From positions 39,969,642 through 40,033,641 of the forward strand of contig NC_133362.1 in NCBI RefSeq assembly GCF_049309525.1: a stretch of 64,000 nt of DNA. The letters run 5' to 3'. Positions 1-11,118 of the stretch are shown one piece after another. Origin of the DNA: Garra rufa. Taxonomy: Eukaryota; Chordata; Actinopteri; Cypriniformes; Cyprinidae. Every line of letters begins with the position of its first letter. Positions within the stretch are counted from its first letter, which is position 1. A program made the translations under genes and the position numbers. The notes beneath the pieces are model-generated. The model searched no databases and was not told the DNA's origin. It saw nothing but the letters and a program-made list of their open reading frames with translations.

Positions 1-384
1 AGAAAGATTGTCAAATGTGCTGTAATACATTACCGCCAAAGTGTGAAAAACCCAGTGATGTCATCAATATTGAACCCCGCAAAGCCGGAAAACAGCTTTT
101 TGATTTGTAGGTCAAAAACGGATGGACGGCCAAAGCGTGACAGATTGAAAAATTTACAATAAACGGAGCTCACTGTATATCTGCTGCTGAACAGGACTAG
201 GTTGTGTGGGTAATGATACGGGCTGGTTTTTAAATTACTGTCTGGGAAAGTTCGCATCCCTACAGATCCCAGCCACCGAACGCTTTGATGACATCACAGC
301 ACCTCTCACTGGCACATACCTGATACTGCAAGCAAAACATTGCTTGTGTTTTGAATGGAATTCTGCTTGCACTTTATTTTACAC

Positions 385-530
385 TATGTGTACTTACCTA
401 AGAAAGTACTGGTAATATAAGGTAACTACCCTATGGGGTAGGGTTAGGTTTAGAGGTAGGTTCAGGGTTAGTACCTAGTTATTGTAATTATTCTAATAAG
501 TACACAGTATGTGCATAAGCAACTGGACTA
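385..530. repeat. Interspersed repeat, TACCTA-rich family, copy 1
   Basis: The core reads GGGTAGGGTTAGGTTTAGAG, flanked by AAGTACTGGTAATAT and AATAAGTACACAGT. An inverted copy of the same unit is at 32195-32335, so this is a dispersed repeat and not a telomeric array, despite the GGTTAGG-like words. Confidence 0.6.
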
Positions 531-855
531 AAATAAAAATAAATAAATCGGACTGCGACCAGAATTCTAGTGGATACTGTAATTCACTGTGTACTGCATA
601 TGTTGTTTATTTGAAACAATATAAAATATAAATGAGAAAAATGTTTCTAGCATAAAACTGTAATTATGCGGCATGACCTGTGTTTAGAGTCAAGCACTTT
701 GTAAAGAAGTGTAAAATGTCCTAGATTTTGTCATTCTAATCAAATGAGTCATCAAAAAGATGTTAAAAATCAGTTTTGATACTGTATATTTAAATAATGT
801 GGTTTGTTCATCACATTACAAAACAGAAGTTTTGTGTTATTAATGCGTATTTTGG

Positions 856-2330
856 CCACTACCATTCAAAAGTGTTCATTTTTAATACTTATATTCAGCA
901 AGGATGCATTAAACGGATCAAAATTGACAGTATAGACATTTATAATGTTAGCAAATATGTCTGTTTCAAAAAAAAAATTTGTTCTTTTGAGCTTTCAAAA
1001 ACACCTGAAAAAAATGATCATGATTTCCACAAAGATATTAGGCAACACAACTATTTTCAACAATGATAATAATAAGAAATCTTGTAAATCATAATATTAG
1101 AAAGATTTCTGAAGGATCATGTGACACTGAAGACTGGAGTAATGATGCTGAAAATTCAGCTTTGACTCACAGGAGTAAATTACATTTTATAATATATACA
1201 AATAGAAAACAGTTCTTTTAAATTGTAATAATATTTCACAATATTTCTGGTTTATGTATTTTTTTTTTAAATAAATGCACCCTTGGTGAACATAAGAGAC
1301 TTCTTTCAGAAACATGAACAAATTGTACCAACCTCAACATTTTGAATGGTAGTGTATACACAAAATTCCCATATTGTGGGAATTCTGAGTTATATCACAC
1401 AATTCTTACTTTTTTCTCGCAATTCTGAGTTTTACATCTCACAATTCAGATTTATTTTCTATAAATGACGCTCTTTTGAACTTTCAAAGACACCTGGAAA
1501 AAAATAGATATAAGGCAGCACAACTATTTTAAACAATTATAATAATAATAAATCTTGTAAATCATGATATCAGAATGATTTCTGAAGGATCATGTGACAC
1601 TAAAGACTGGAGTAATGATGCTGAAAATTCAGCTTTGCATCACAGGAATAAATTACATTTTACAATATATACAAATAGAAAACTGTTTGTTTTTCTTTTT
1701 ATTGTAATAATATTTCACAATATTTCTGGTTCACAGTATTTTATTTATTTATTTATTTATTTTTTAATAAATGCACACATGGTGAACATTGCAGACTTCT
1801 TTCAGAAACATGAAAAAAACTGTACCAACCCCAAAAATGTAAACAGTAGTGTATACACAAAATTCTAACTTTGTTCTTACCATTCTGAATTTACTGAATT
1901 TTATCTCACAATTCTACCTTTTTTCTCACAATTATAGGTTTATATCCCACATTTCTAACTTTTTTCAAATAATTGACGTTCTTTTGAACTTTTGAACAAA
2001 AATTCATGGTTTTCACAAAAAATAAAATTAGGCAGTACAACTGTTATATGTAACATTGATAATAATAATATAATCATATCAGAATGATTTCTGAAGGATC
2101 ATGTGACACTGAAGTAATGATGCAAAAAATTTAGCTTGCCATCATAGGAATGAATTATATTTTAGAATATATACAAATAGAAAACAGTTCTTTTTAATTG
2201 TAATACTATTTCACAATATATATTTTTTTTTAATAAATGCAGCCTTGGTGAACATAAGAGACTTCTTTCAAAAACTTTAAACAATCTTACCAACCACAAC
2301 ATTTTAAACGGTAGTGTATACACAAAATCA
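856..2330. repeat. Three consecutive copies of an ACACTACCATTCAAAAG-type element
   Basis: Three blocks (about 856-1358, 1360-1856 and 1860-2320) share the word GAAGGATCATGTGACACT and each ends in a TAGTGTATACAC-like terminus. The same family recurs at 13488, 25256, 30225, 38480, 59315, 60151 and 63313. Between blocks, at 1375-1460 and 1862-1965, lies a degenerate short repeat of CACAATTCTGAGTTT-like units. The blocks behave as a terminal-inverted-repeat, non-autonomous DNA element. Confidence 0.65.
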
Positions 2331-2481
2331 CCATACTGTGCACAGTCTACATACTACTAATGAATAGTATGGTAGTATGCTAATCCAATTGTAGACTATG
2401 TCCAAAAAAACAGGCCTACCTTACTGCTCTCACTATTTCTGCAGAATGCACTATTTATACCATTGCTCAGTACACAGTTTT

Positions 2482-2533
2482 TGGTCCCCATTGGCTTCCA
2501 TAGTATTTAATCTATGGAAGTCAATGGGGACCA
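2482..2533. repeat. Short hairpin inside a decayed MITE
   Basis: TGGTCCCCATTGGCTTCCAT and ATGGAAGTCAATGGGGACCA form near-perfect inverted arms around an 11-base loop. The flanking text to about 2610 matches other copies of the TTAAAGGGATAGTTCAC-type fish element in wording, so this is its internal palindrome. Confidence 0.6.
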
Positions 2534-2692
2534 GCAACTCAAAATATCTTCTTTTATGCTCAACCGAAGAAAGGAACTCATTAAACTTTTATTTTTGTGT
2601 GACCTATGCCTTTAACAGTATCTTTGCGCATTATTTGATCAGTCTTACTATAGTTAGAACCAATAGTTTTAACACAAAATTGACTAAAACTA

Positions 2693-3030
2693 GGGCTGGG
2701 AAAATAAATCAATGCATCGCAAATCGAGAATTATTCTGCATCGATTCTGAATGCATCGCGATTCTTTCTCAAGCTTAGTTTCAACAGCAGATGGCACTGC
2801 ATGCTTCAGAAACTGCAGTACTCTGCTTGCTTCCTGTTTCTTACACACACTTGAACCTAAAATAATCATTCATAAAGTTCGAAAAGTTTTAAGTGAGTTA
2901 GGTGTTCGCAGTGGGCTGTGTTTATATTAATCGCTTTACCATGACTCTTTAGCGCTCAGCTTCAGAGAGAATCGTGACACATTCAGAATCGATCCTTGAA
3001 TCCAGATGCATTGATTTATCATGACAGCTC
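2693..3030. repeat. GGGCTGGG/ATCGATTC-type terminal-inverted-repeat element
   Basis: The left end AAATCAATGCATCGC... and right end ...GATGCATTGATTTATC are inverted relative to each other. Internal words AATCGAGAATTATTC and GAGAATCGTGACAC are also inverted. It is a small non-autonomous DNA element of unnamed family. Confidence 0.55.
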
Positions 3031-3964
3031 TAACTAAAACCTTAATAAATTATTCAGCTGTCCTGCAGAATCAAACTCTCATATTCAACGGCATACCTAG
3101 CCATTAAATACTCTCTTTTATCCACGAGACCAAGCTCACTTCACCCTCCTCAAGCTTTCAAAACAAGAGATATAGCCTCCTGCGGTGCCATCATCTGTCA
3201 TCGCTAATAAAGCATGTCTGCTCACCAGGACGATGTACTGTAGATCAAAACAACAACACAGTAAGAAATAACATATATATTTCATAACTTCATAACTTTC
3301 ATGAGTTCTTCTATGTAGGCCATCTTCGAAAAGAGTTTTTCCGGCAAACTTTCTCACCTCGTTCTCAGGTTCTCGTAAGTGAATGTGCAGCACGCCGCTC
3401 TCAGAGGCCTGCCTCTCAAGGACAGAGTACATTAGGCTGATTAAATAAAGACAGAGAGTGATTTATAACAGCTCTGTCCTGCTCTATTCATCAGCGGGCT
3501 CTTGACTTAATAAAGTATTGATATTTAGATACACAAGGAGCGGGCAGTGTTTCAGTGGTGACGGGAGGGCGCAAGGGAAAGGCTCCTTAGAGGAGCTGCG
3601 CTGCAGGGCAGTAAATACATCTCTTTTACTGTAACTCATTCCCATACGGGACAGACACAGAGACAGAGGGAGTGAATGCTGGGTAGCACTGATCTCTAAA
3701 GCTCAGACATGATGTGAGGGACGTGGCTGTCCAAACAAACACTGTCTTCTGGTGTTGTTCTTTAGTACGAATGATCAAGCTACAGTTTGTACTTCTGTTA
3801 TATTTAAATTAAATAAATGAGGTAAAGTTCTGTTTTGCAGAATTGTTGTTACTGTTTAGAGCAATTAGTTCAGTCTGAAACATGAACTGTGTATTCAAAT
3901 TCAAATGCGAGTTATGCAAGCTCGATTTCAGACATTTATGCTTCAAGAAGTGTCTGAATGCAAT
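3031..3964. other. Low-repeat intronic stretch
   Basis: No repeat family recurs here within the window. A 98-codon open frame on the - strand (3136-3432) has no recognisable domain and no splice context. A GC-richer patch at 3540-3700 may be conserved non-coding DNA, but I cannot tell from one sequence. Confidence 0.4.
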
Positions 3965-4365
3965 TCATAATGTGACACAAGTAGTGCTTATATCTGACGT
4001 TAGTGTAGGTCGTTGTCTTCTGCGATTCGTTTTCTCTTTTGGTTGTCTTTTTCCATGGGTGGAGCAGTAGTTTGATTTAAATGGTCAACCTGTTTGTAGC
4101 TAGCTACCCGAATAATAACACATCTGTTTTAATGGCACAGACATTTGAAGGAAACTCTATCACTCCCTTGAGTACTGAGGTTTATTACCACCACAGTAGA
4201 GAAAGAACACACATTAAGTACCACAGATTTCGTGATTGAAATGCACAGGCCAAGCATTTATCTCGCAGAACTTGTACAGAGTATATTTCTGATCGTAGTC
4301 CCCAGTGCTGAGAAAGAGATAAACTTTTGTGAGATTTTGTACAAGAGATTTTGTTAGATTTGAAG
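3965..4365 (+). repeat. Local intronic duplication, copy A
   Basis: This block shares ordered words with 6216-6560: CATCTGTTTTAATGGCACA, TATCACTCCCTTGAGT, TGAGGTTTATTACC and CCACAGTAGAGA. Order and orientation are the same. The two copies are clearly diverged, so this is an old direct duplication and not an assembly echo. Confidence 0.75.
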
Positions 4366-4395
4366 GGGGGAAAAAAGCTAATGCTATTAGCCTCA

Positions 4396-5165
4396 GTGTG
4401 AGTCCCTTGTTTGCCCTGAAAAGTTAAACTGCCCGCTGTTTTTTTTTTTTTAGAAAAAAATACTTCAAGTTCCACAAATTCTTTGTTTTTTCAGCATTTT
4501 TGTGTATTTGAAACCTTTCCAATGAAGTGTTTGATTTTGAGATCCATCTTTTTACACTGAGGACAACTGAGAGACTCATATGCAACTATTACAGAGGGTT
4601 CAAACACTCACTGATGATTCAGAAAGGAAACACGATGCATTAAGTGTCGGGGGTGAAAACTTTTTGAATTTGAATATCAGGGTAAATGTAACTTATTTTG
4701 TCTTCTGGGAAACATGTAAGAATCTTCTGAAGCTTCTAAAGGGCAGTACTAAATGAAAAAAATATGATATTAGAAATAATTAAGAAAAATGTACACATCT
4801 TCATTCTGTTCAAAAGTTTTCACCCCCGGCTCTTAATGCATGGTTTTTCCTTCTGGAGCATCAGCGAGTGTTTGAACCTTCTGTAATAGTTGCATATGAG
4901 TCCCTCAGTTGTCCTCAGTGTGAAAAGATGGATCTCAAAATCATACAGTCATTTTTGGAAAGAGTTCAAATACACAAAAATGCAGAAGATCCAAAGAATC
5001 TGTTGGATCTAAAGGACTTTTATGAAGAACAGCAAGGGACAAACAAGGGACTCATGAACAAATATCACTAAACAAAAAAAACACAGCTGATCCATCTTAT
5101 TTTGGTAAAATAATGAACATTTTGCAGATTCTGCAAGATGTATGTAAACTTTTGACGTCAGCTGT
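4396..5165. mobile_element. Tc1/mariner-like foldback element, partial
   Basis: It contains CATATGCAACTATTACAGAG and later TGTAATAGTTGCATATGAGT, which are inverted copies, and it ends in AACTTTTGACGTCAGCTGTA, a variant of the family terminus CAGTTGAAGTCAAAAGTTTA. Other copies are at 10159, 22425, 25828 and 28925. A 67-codon open frame at 4868-5071 is repeat sequence and not a gene. Confidence 0.7.
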
Positions 5166-5547
5166 ATTTGCAATTACACATTAGTAATGATGAAGTTGCA
5201 ATTTGCTACTTTTTTTATTCAACATTTGATAACTTAATGTAATACTGAATAAGACACTACAATTAAAATTAAAATTAGTATGTTAGTCAACAAATCAAAA
5301 GTGTGCTTCTCAATAAGTGTACTTATTAAAGCATGACAAAAGATAATTAAAACATAATGGAATGTACATAAAGTAACTTTTGATTAGGCAGTATTGCTAA
5401 GTGCAGTTTTTAAAAGTGTTTAAGAAGCAGCCATGAAAGTTTTATTAATATTTCATTAATATTATAGTATCTGCAAGTAAGATTTTTTAAATATGCTTTT
5501 AAGATTGAAGTACACTACAAGTGCACATTTAGTAAACTTAAAGGACT

Positions 5548-6215
5548 AGTTCACTCCTGAATTAAAATGTCCCGATAAATTACTCACCCTTCATGTCTTT
5601 CTCTCTTCAGTCGAAAAAAAATTAAGGTTTTTGAGGAAAACATTCCAGGATTTTCTCTATATAGTGGACTTCAATGGGGATCAACGGATTGAAGGTCCAA
5701 ATTGCAGTTTCAATGCAGCTTCTAAGGGTCGTAGTGAAACAATCTGTCATTTTCTAAAAAAAAATGCTTGTCTTGCATTTCTATCTCATTTTCTCTTCTG
5801 ACTTTAAAATCGTCTGACGTTTACTTTTTTTTGTAAAGGCTGTTTGACTTTCTTTGCATGTTCACTTTGTAAACACTGGGTCCCAAAGTGTTTTCCAGTG
5901 GGTTCCAAAGTGATTACGTAATGCATGTCAAGCTAGTGGAGCATTTGTGGTTGAAAAATATATACATTTTAATTTTTTTTAGAAAATGACTGATTGTTTC
6001 GCTAGATAAGACCCTTATTCCTCAACTGGGATTGTGTACAGTCCTTTGAAGCTGCACTGAAACTATATTTTGGACCTTCAACCTGTAGACCACCATTGAA
6101 GTGCACTATATGGAATCCTGGAACCTTAATTTCTTTTTGACTGAAGAAATAAAGACAGGGGTTATCTATTACCAAGAAATTGTAATTTTGGAGTTCACGC
6201 AGTGTTGTGTTCACA
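5548..6215. repeat. AAAGGANTAGTTCAC-type terminal-inverted-repeat element
   Basis: It starts AAAGGACTAGTTCACTCC and carries the family words TCTTCAGTCG and TATAGTGGACTTCAATGG, then the inverted form later. Related copies are at 18056, 41090 and 60735. It is non-autonomous. Confidence 0.65.
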
Positions 6216-6560
6216 GTGTGTCGTCACACATTCTTAGTGCTTATATTGGCCATTAGTGCAGGTCGAAATCTGTCTCTGTGATTAGTTTTCTCTTTGTCTT
6301 TTTTCATGGCAAAGCAGATTACAAGTTATTTAAACTGTCAACATGTTTACAGCTAGCTACCTTCACACATCTGTTTTAATGGCACATACATTTTGGAAGG
6401 AAACTGTATCACTCCCTTGAGTCCTGAGGTTTATTACCGCCACAGTAGAGACAGAACGCACATTAAATATGTACAACAGAACCCTGTGCTTGAAATGCAT
6501 CGGCCAAACTTATGTGTGAGACATGGTACGAGAGATTGTATTAGATCTGAAGAAAGAAAA
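6216..6560 (+). repeat. Local intronic duplication, copy B, next to a qki exon
   Basis: This is the second copy of the block at 3965-4365. It ends about 70 bases before the qki acceptor at 6632. The equivalent point in copy A is occupied by a Tc1-like element, and no second copy of the exon is seen there. Confidence 0.75.
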
Positions 6561-6632
6561 AAACTGCAAGCTGCAATGTGAATAGCATGCATGTGCATGT
6601 TTTTTTAAATCTTTGTTTCTTTACACCAACAG

Positions 6633-6720
6633 GCTGAAGGCGAGGACAGTCTGAAGAAGATGCAACTGATGGAACTGGCCATTCTCAACGGCACCTACAG
6701 AGACGCCAATATCAAATCAC
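6633..6720 (+). CDS. qki: Quaking (QKI) linker exon, C-terminal of the KH/QUA2 region
   Basis: This 88-nt exon is read in phase 0 and gives 29 codons plus one base. The peptide begins AEGEDSLKKMQLMELAILNG and ends RDANIKS, which I recognise as the quaking region just after the QUA2 part of the STAR domain. The acceptor is TTTCTTTACACCAACAG and the donor is GTAAGC. The single trailing C completes a proline codon with the next exon. Quaking binds ACUAAY motifs in pre-mRNA and mRNA and controls splicing, stability and translation. The exon precedes the first alternative tail, so it should be shared by all isoforms. Whether this is the qkia or qkib paralogue of teleosts cannot be decided here. 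Confidence 0.95.
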
Positions 6721-7075
6721 GTAAGCCTTCACTTCCTCTCTTACAAACTGAGACAGTATTGTACGAGGCCTTTACAATCACAGCTCTGAGTAATCCTCTT
6801 TCAAGTAACCCTGATAAATGCTCTGACAAGTGTATCAGTATTGTGTTCCAGAATTAGCACATACGTCCAAAGAGCAGCTAATAAGCTGAAAGAATAGAGT
6901 ACACGCTCTGCTATCTGTGAAAACAATGTTTCCTTAATTTACCGGATGTTGTGACATCCTCCTCTTCGCTTTGCTGCTTCAGTAAATAATACTGAAGCGC
7001 TGTAGGACTGCGGGAGTGTGATATTGTTACTAAGCTGTGTGTTTGAACGCGCTGGCTCCTCCCCCTGCCTTGTTT

Positions 7076-7134
7076 ACTAATGAATAGCTAAATAGCGTAA
7101 TGGTGTCCAGTGTTTGCCTGTGCATGGTACTAAC
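7076..7134 (+). promoter_or_regulatory. Branch point and bipartite quaking response element before the exon at 7209
   Basis: ACTAAT (7076-7081) is followed after 16 bases by TAAT (7098-7101), which fits the published QKI site ACUAAY-N(1-20)-UAAY. A perfect TACTAAC branch-point word sits at 7128-7134, 75 bases before the exon, followed by a pyrimidine-rich tract. Function as a QKI site is inferred. Confidence 0.55.
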
Positions 7135-7208
7135 TGTTTTTGTCTTTTTTGTCCCGACCCCACCCGTCTTCATCCACCCCTACCCTCGCATTTTTCCGCT
7201 CACCGCAG

Positions 7209-7508
7209 CTGCCCTTGCATTCTCTCTTGCAGCGAGCGCCCAAGCTCCACGGATCATCACCGGACCAGCACCTGTCCTGCCGCCTACAGCCTTGCGTACG
7301 CCTACGCCCGCAGGGCCCACCATCATGCCTCTCATCCGCCAGATCCAGACCGTCATGCCCAACGGCACGGGCCACCCGGCCACCGCCACCCTAGTGCAGC
7401 CCGGTCCGGAGTCGGGCCTGATTTACGCGACGCCCTATGAGTACCCCTACACACTGGCCCCAGCCACCTCCATTCTGGAGTATCCAATCGACTCCAGCGG
7501 GGTTTTAG
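7209..7508 (+). CDS. qki: Quaking (QKI) proline- and tyrosine-rich exon
   Basis: This 300-nt exon is entered after one base of a codon and exits after one base, matching its neighbours. The peptide runs from PALAFSLAASAQAPRIITGP through a PxxP-rich part (APVLPPTALRTPTPAGP) to a tyrosine cluster (IYATPYEYPYTLAPATS) and ends EYPIDSSGVL. In the family, the proline segment is the proposed SH3-binding region and the tyrosines are Src-kinase targets. The acceptor is CTCACCGCAG and the donor is GTAAGC. A second AG at 7231-7232, after a stronger pyrimidine tract, would remove eight residues (ALAFSLAA) in frame. The frame also stays open through the donor, to 7660, but read-through leads into repeat DNA, so I end the exon at the donor. 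Confidence 0.96.
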
Positions 7509-7630
7509 GTAAGCATAGCTACACTTGTCTCTTTACACAAACCCCTAGAAACCAGAACCTCTTTCGGCATGGGCTGAGGACCCTCATGCCTTTATGGCTG
7601 TACACTAGGGCTGGGCGGTATGATGATACA

Positions 7631-7980
7631 TGTGACCCTGGACCACAAAACCAGTCTTAAGTATCACAGGTATATTTGTAACAATACATTGTATGAGTCA
7701 AAATGATCGATTTTTCTATTATGCCAAAAATCATTAGGATATTAAGCAAAGATCATGTTCCATGAAGATATTTTGTTAGTTTCCTACCATAAATATATAA
7801 AAATGTAATTTTTATTAGTAATACGCATTGCTCAGAGCTTCATTTGGATTTCATTTGATTTTCTCAATATTTTGATTTTTTTGCACCGTCAGATTCCAGA
7901 TTTTCAAATAGATGTGTCTCGACCTTTCAGATTTAAAAAAAATTGACCCTTATGAGTGGTTTTGTGGTCCTCGGTCACAT
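7631..7980. mobile_element. TGTGACCCTGGACCACAAAA-type MITE, copy 1
   Basis: The terminal inverted repeats are TGTGACCCTGGACCACAAAA on the left and GGTTTTGTGGTCCTCGGTCA on the right. Further copies in this window are at 8771, 12812, 54859 and 63902. No coding capacity is present. Confidence 0.8.
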
Positions 7981-8770
7981 ATACCATGTGACATAAACGT
8001 GCTATGAGGTATTAAAATTTAAGTTGCACTATTTGAAGCAAGTTTGATTGCAAATTTGTTTAGGAATAGTTCACAAAAAATGAAAATTTGCTGAAAATTC
8101 ACTCACCCTTAGGTCATCCAAAATGAAGATGAGTTTGTTTTTTCATCAGAACAGATTTGGGGAAATTAATTTAGAGCGTTGCATCACTTGCACACCAATG
8201 GATCCTCTGCAGTGAATGGGTGCCGTCAGAATAAGAGTCCAAACAGCTGATAAAAACATCACAAGTAATCCACACCACTCCAGTCCATCAGTTAACAGCT
8301 TGTGAAGTGAAAATCTGTGTGTTTGTAAGAAACAAATCTATTATTAAAACGTTTTTATCTTCAAACCTTTGCTTCACTATTTATAATGATGCATTTTTTC
8401 CAAATCTGATCTGATAAAGAAACTTGTCTACTTCTTGGATGGCCTGAGGATGCATACAATTTTCAGCTATTTTCATTATTTGATGAACTATCTTAAGTAT
8501 TTTTTTTTTTTTTAAAGAGCATTTTTTTCAAGAATTAAATTTTTTCTTAAGGTAAAAGTCTTAAGAAAGATGAGAACATTCCTTAGAAAAGTTTTTTTTT
8601 TTTTTTTTTTTTGTAAATACAAAATCTTTTTATCTTTATTCTTTAGGTAGAAAAAGCAGTTACGATAAATTTTATTCCTAATAAAAGTTAGTGAATCCAG
8701 CCCCTGAACTTTTTGTCTGCATACATGAAATTCCATATAAAAAGAGAACCTTTCATTGTCATAAATTAAA

Positions 8771-9175
8771 TGTGACCCTGGACCACAAAACCAGTCTTAA
8801 GTAGCACGGGTGTATTTGCAGCAATATCCAAAAATACATTGTATGGGTCAAAATTATCATTGTTTATTTTATGCCAGAAATCATTAGGATATTAAGTAAA
8901 GATCATGTTCCATGAAGCTTTTTTGTAAATGTCCTACCGTAAATATATCAAAACTTAATTTTTGATTAGTAATATGCGTTTCTAAGAACTTTGTAGTGTT
9001 TCAAATTTTTTTTTTTTTTTTTTTGCACCCTCAGATTCTAGATTTTCCAATAATTGTATCTCGGCCAAATATTGTCCTGTTCTAACTAACTTATTTATTT
9101 AGCTTTCAGATGATGTATAAATCTCAGTTAAAAAAAAACTGACCTATATGATGGGTTTTGTGGTCCAGGGTCACG
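8771..9175. mobile_element. TGTGACCCTGGACCACAAAA-type MITE, copy 2
   Basis: It has the same left terminus as copy 1. The right terminus GTTTTGTGGTCCAGGGTCAC is its exact inverse. An internal poly-T of about 20 bases is present near 9010. Confidence 0.8.
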
Positions 9176-9252
9176 TTATGATTTATTGCTTTACCATTAA
9201 ATAAAATGTCTCATGCTGTAATGTATGATTTGGGTCATACCGCCCACCCCTA

Positions 9253-10156
9253 CCCTATGCCATTCCTCTTAAATATCCCCCAACATACAAATCCTGCCCT
9301 CCTACACCAACGAAACCCTCTGGTTTCCTCCATTAGGGCCACCAGCACCACCAGCCTCAGCTGTCTCAGACACAAGTAATAGGCAACAATAAAAAAGAGC
9401 AAACAACAATACATCAAGTATTTTCCACTTAATCCATTTAGCGTCGTAGAAAGTCCTCCCTCTTCAGAAAAAAAAAAGAATCCTTTTAAGAAATGTTTGC
9501 ATAAATGATTTGGCTTTTAAGTGCTCTACTGGCTTTATACGAATAATGAGAGCGCATTCTCTCAAAAGCCCTGTCCTCTCCACTCCACACAAGCTGTATG
9601 GCTTCATTAAAGTACTTGAGAAAAGCCGATTATGAATATCATGTTACCAACAGCATTCTGCCAGTTTAACACTGGCTTCTCCCAAAGGCATGGTGTTAAG
9701 TTGAGCAGCGACAAATAGCCCATCCCAATGCCAAGAGCAGCGTGTCCAATTAGAGCAGATGAAGTAGGGTTTAGCTACTGTCCAATAAGCATGTTTATTG
9801 AGCTCGTCTCAAACAGCACGGTCCTTATAGGACTGTACCAGCGTTAAACTGTCTGTGGGTGAATGTTTCTGGGGTGGAGGGATGGTCACTACAGCACCTT
9901 CACACATACAGAGGTTTACAGCTGTTTTCAATCACAGTTGGTGATTTCCAGCGGCGTGATTGGCAGCGACTAGTGTGGGTGTTTCCAGCAATACAGCAAA
10001 GTTGAGAAAAGTTCATCTTTATGCAATTGAACAGTGATGCAATGCACAAAATTGAGACATAAATGTTATCAGTCAAACATTTGGACACATTTTTATATTT
10101 TTTATTAATTTTCCACAGTTTAAAACAATAGTTAGCCAGCAAAACTATGAATAATA
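9253..10156. other. Low-repeat qki intron stretch
   Basis: No named repeat or exon is recognised. The sequence is more complex than its surroundings (for example GGGCCACCAGCACCACCAG near 9336) and could contain conserved intronic elements. Confidence 0.35.
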
Positions 10157-10158
10157 TA

Positions 10159-11118
10159 CAGTTGAAGTCAAAAGAGTCAAAAGAACTTTAAAATGTTAAT
10201 TGTTTTACCAAAATAAGAGGGATCATATCAAATGCATGTTTGTTTTCTTTAGTACTGACCTGAATAAGATATTTCACATAAAAGATGTTTACATATTGTT
10301 CACAACAGAAAATAATAGTTGGATTTATAAAAATGACCCCGTTCAAAAGTTTACATACACTTGATTCTTAATACTGTGTTTTTTACTGAATGATCCACAG
10401 CTTTTTTTCACACTGAGGACAACTCAAATGCAACTATTACAGAAGGTTCAAACGCTCACCGATGCTTCTGAAAGAAAAACAATGCAATAGGAGCCTGGGG
10501 GTGAAAACTTTTGAACGGAATGAGGATGTGTGAATTTTTCTTCTTTTGCCTAAATATCTTTTTTTTTTTTTTTTTTTTTAGTACTGCCATTTAGAAGCTG
10601 AGTTAATTTTACCCTAATCTTCAAATTCCAGAAGTTTTAACCCCCCGTTTCCTTCTGGAGCATCAGTGAGTGTTTGAACCTTCTGTAATAGTTGCATGTG
10701 AGTCCCTCAGTTGTCCTCAGTGTAAAAAGATGGATTGGAAAGGGCTCAAATACACAGATATGCTGAAAAACCAAAGAGTTTGTGGGGCCTGAAGGATTTT
10801 TCTAAAGAACAGCAGGTAGTTGAACTGTTCAGGACAAACAAGGGACTCATGAACAACTATCACTAAACAAAAAGACACAGCTGTGGATCATTCAGGTAAC
10901 AACACAGTATTAAGAATCAAGTGTATGTAAACTTTTGAACAGGGTGCTCTTTATAAATACAACAATTATTTTCTCTTGTGGACTATATGTAAACATCTTT
11001 TATGTGAAATGTCATATTCAGGTCAGTAATGAATAAAAAATAACATGCATTTTGCATGATCCCTCTTATTTTGGTAAAATAATTAACATTTTGCAGATTC
11101 TGAAAGATGTATGTACGC
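10159..11118. mobile_element. Tc1/mariner-like foldback element
   Basis: It starts CAGTTGAAGTCAAAAGAG beside a TA dinucleotide, close to the ends of Sleeping Beauty-type elements. The two halves are inverted copies: AAAAGTTTACATACACTTGA near 10346 mirrors TCAAGTGTATGTAAACTTTT near 10917. The outermost right repeat is lost. Confidence 0.75.

Larger units (their letters stand above)
1..6632 (+). other. qki: qki intron upstream of the first visible exon
   Basis: No exon could be recognised before the acceptor at 6631-6632. None of the KH-domain coding sequence expected upstream of the linker exon is present, so exons for the QUA1/KH/QUA2 core should lie 5' of the window. The stretch is AT-rich and mostly old repeats, listed separately. 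Stretches 1-384, 531-855 and 5166-5547 show nothing I can name. Confidence 0.75.
7606..9252. repeat. GGGCTGGGCGGTATGA-type element enlarged by nested insertions
   Basis: The left end (CTAGGGCTGGGCGGTATGAT, from 7606) is mirrored by GGGTCATACCGCCCACCCCT at the right end, near 9252. Two copies of the TGTGACCCTGG element lie inside, plus an AGTTCAC-type element (about 8063-8480) and poly-T stretches. The host element was therefore split several times. Confidence 0.6.

Noticed and set aside
420..480. GGTTAGG-like words resembling telomere repeats
   Set aside because: They are part of a dispersed repeat with an inverted copy at 32195-32335, not a TTAGGG array.
3136..3432. 98-codon open frame on the - strand
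   Set aside because: No domain, no splice signals at its ends, and antisense within a qki intron. Length is within chance.
4868..5071. 67-codon frame, similar to 29060-29257
   Set aside because: Both are the same internal part of a Tc1-like foldback repeat, so the similarity is due to the repeat and not to a gene family.
7130..7440. Open frames on both strands over the qki exon at 7209-7508
   Set aside because: They are other-frame shadows of the GC-rich qki coding exon; the true frame is fixed by phase and by the known quaking peptide.
9336..9400. Possible qki terminal exon after CATTAG (GPPAPPASAVSDT...)
   Set aside because: The phase is open for 18 codons only, the pyrimidine tract is modest, and nothing supports coding beyond that.
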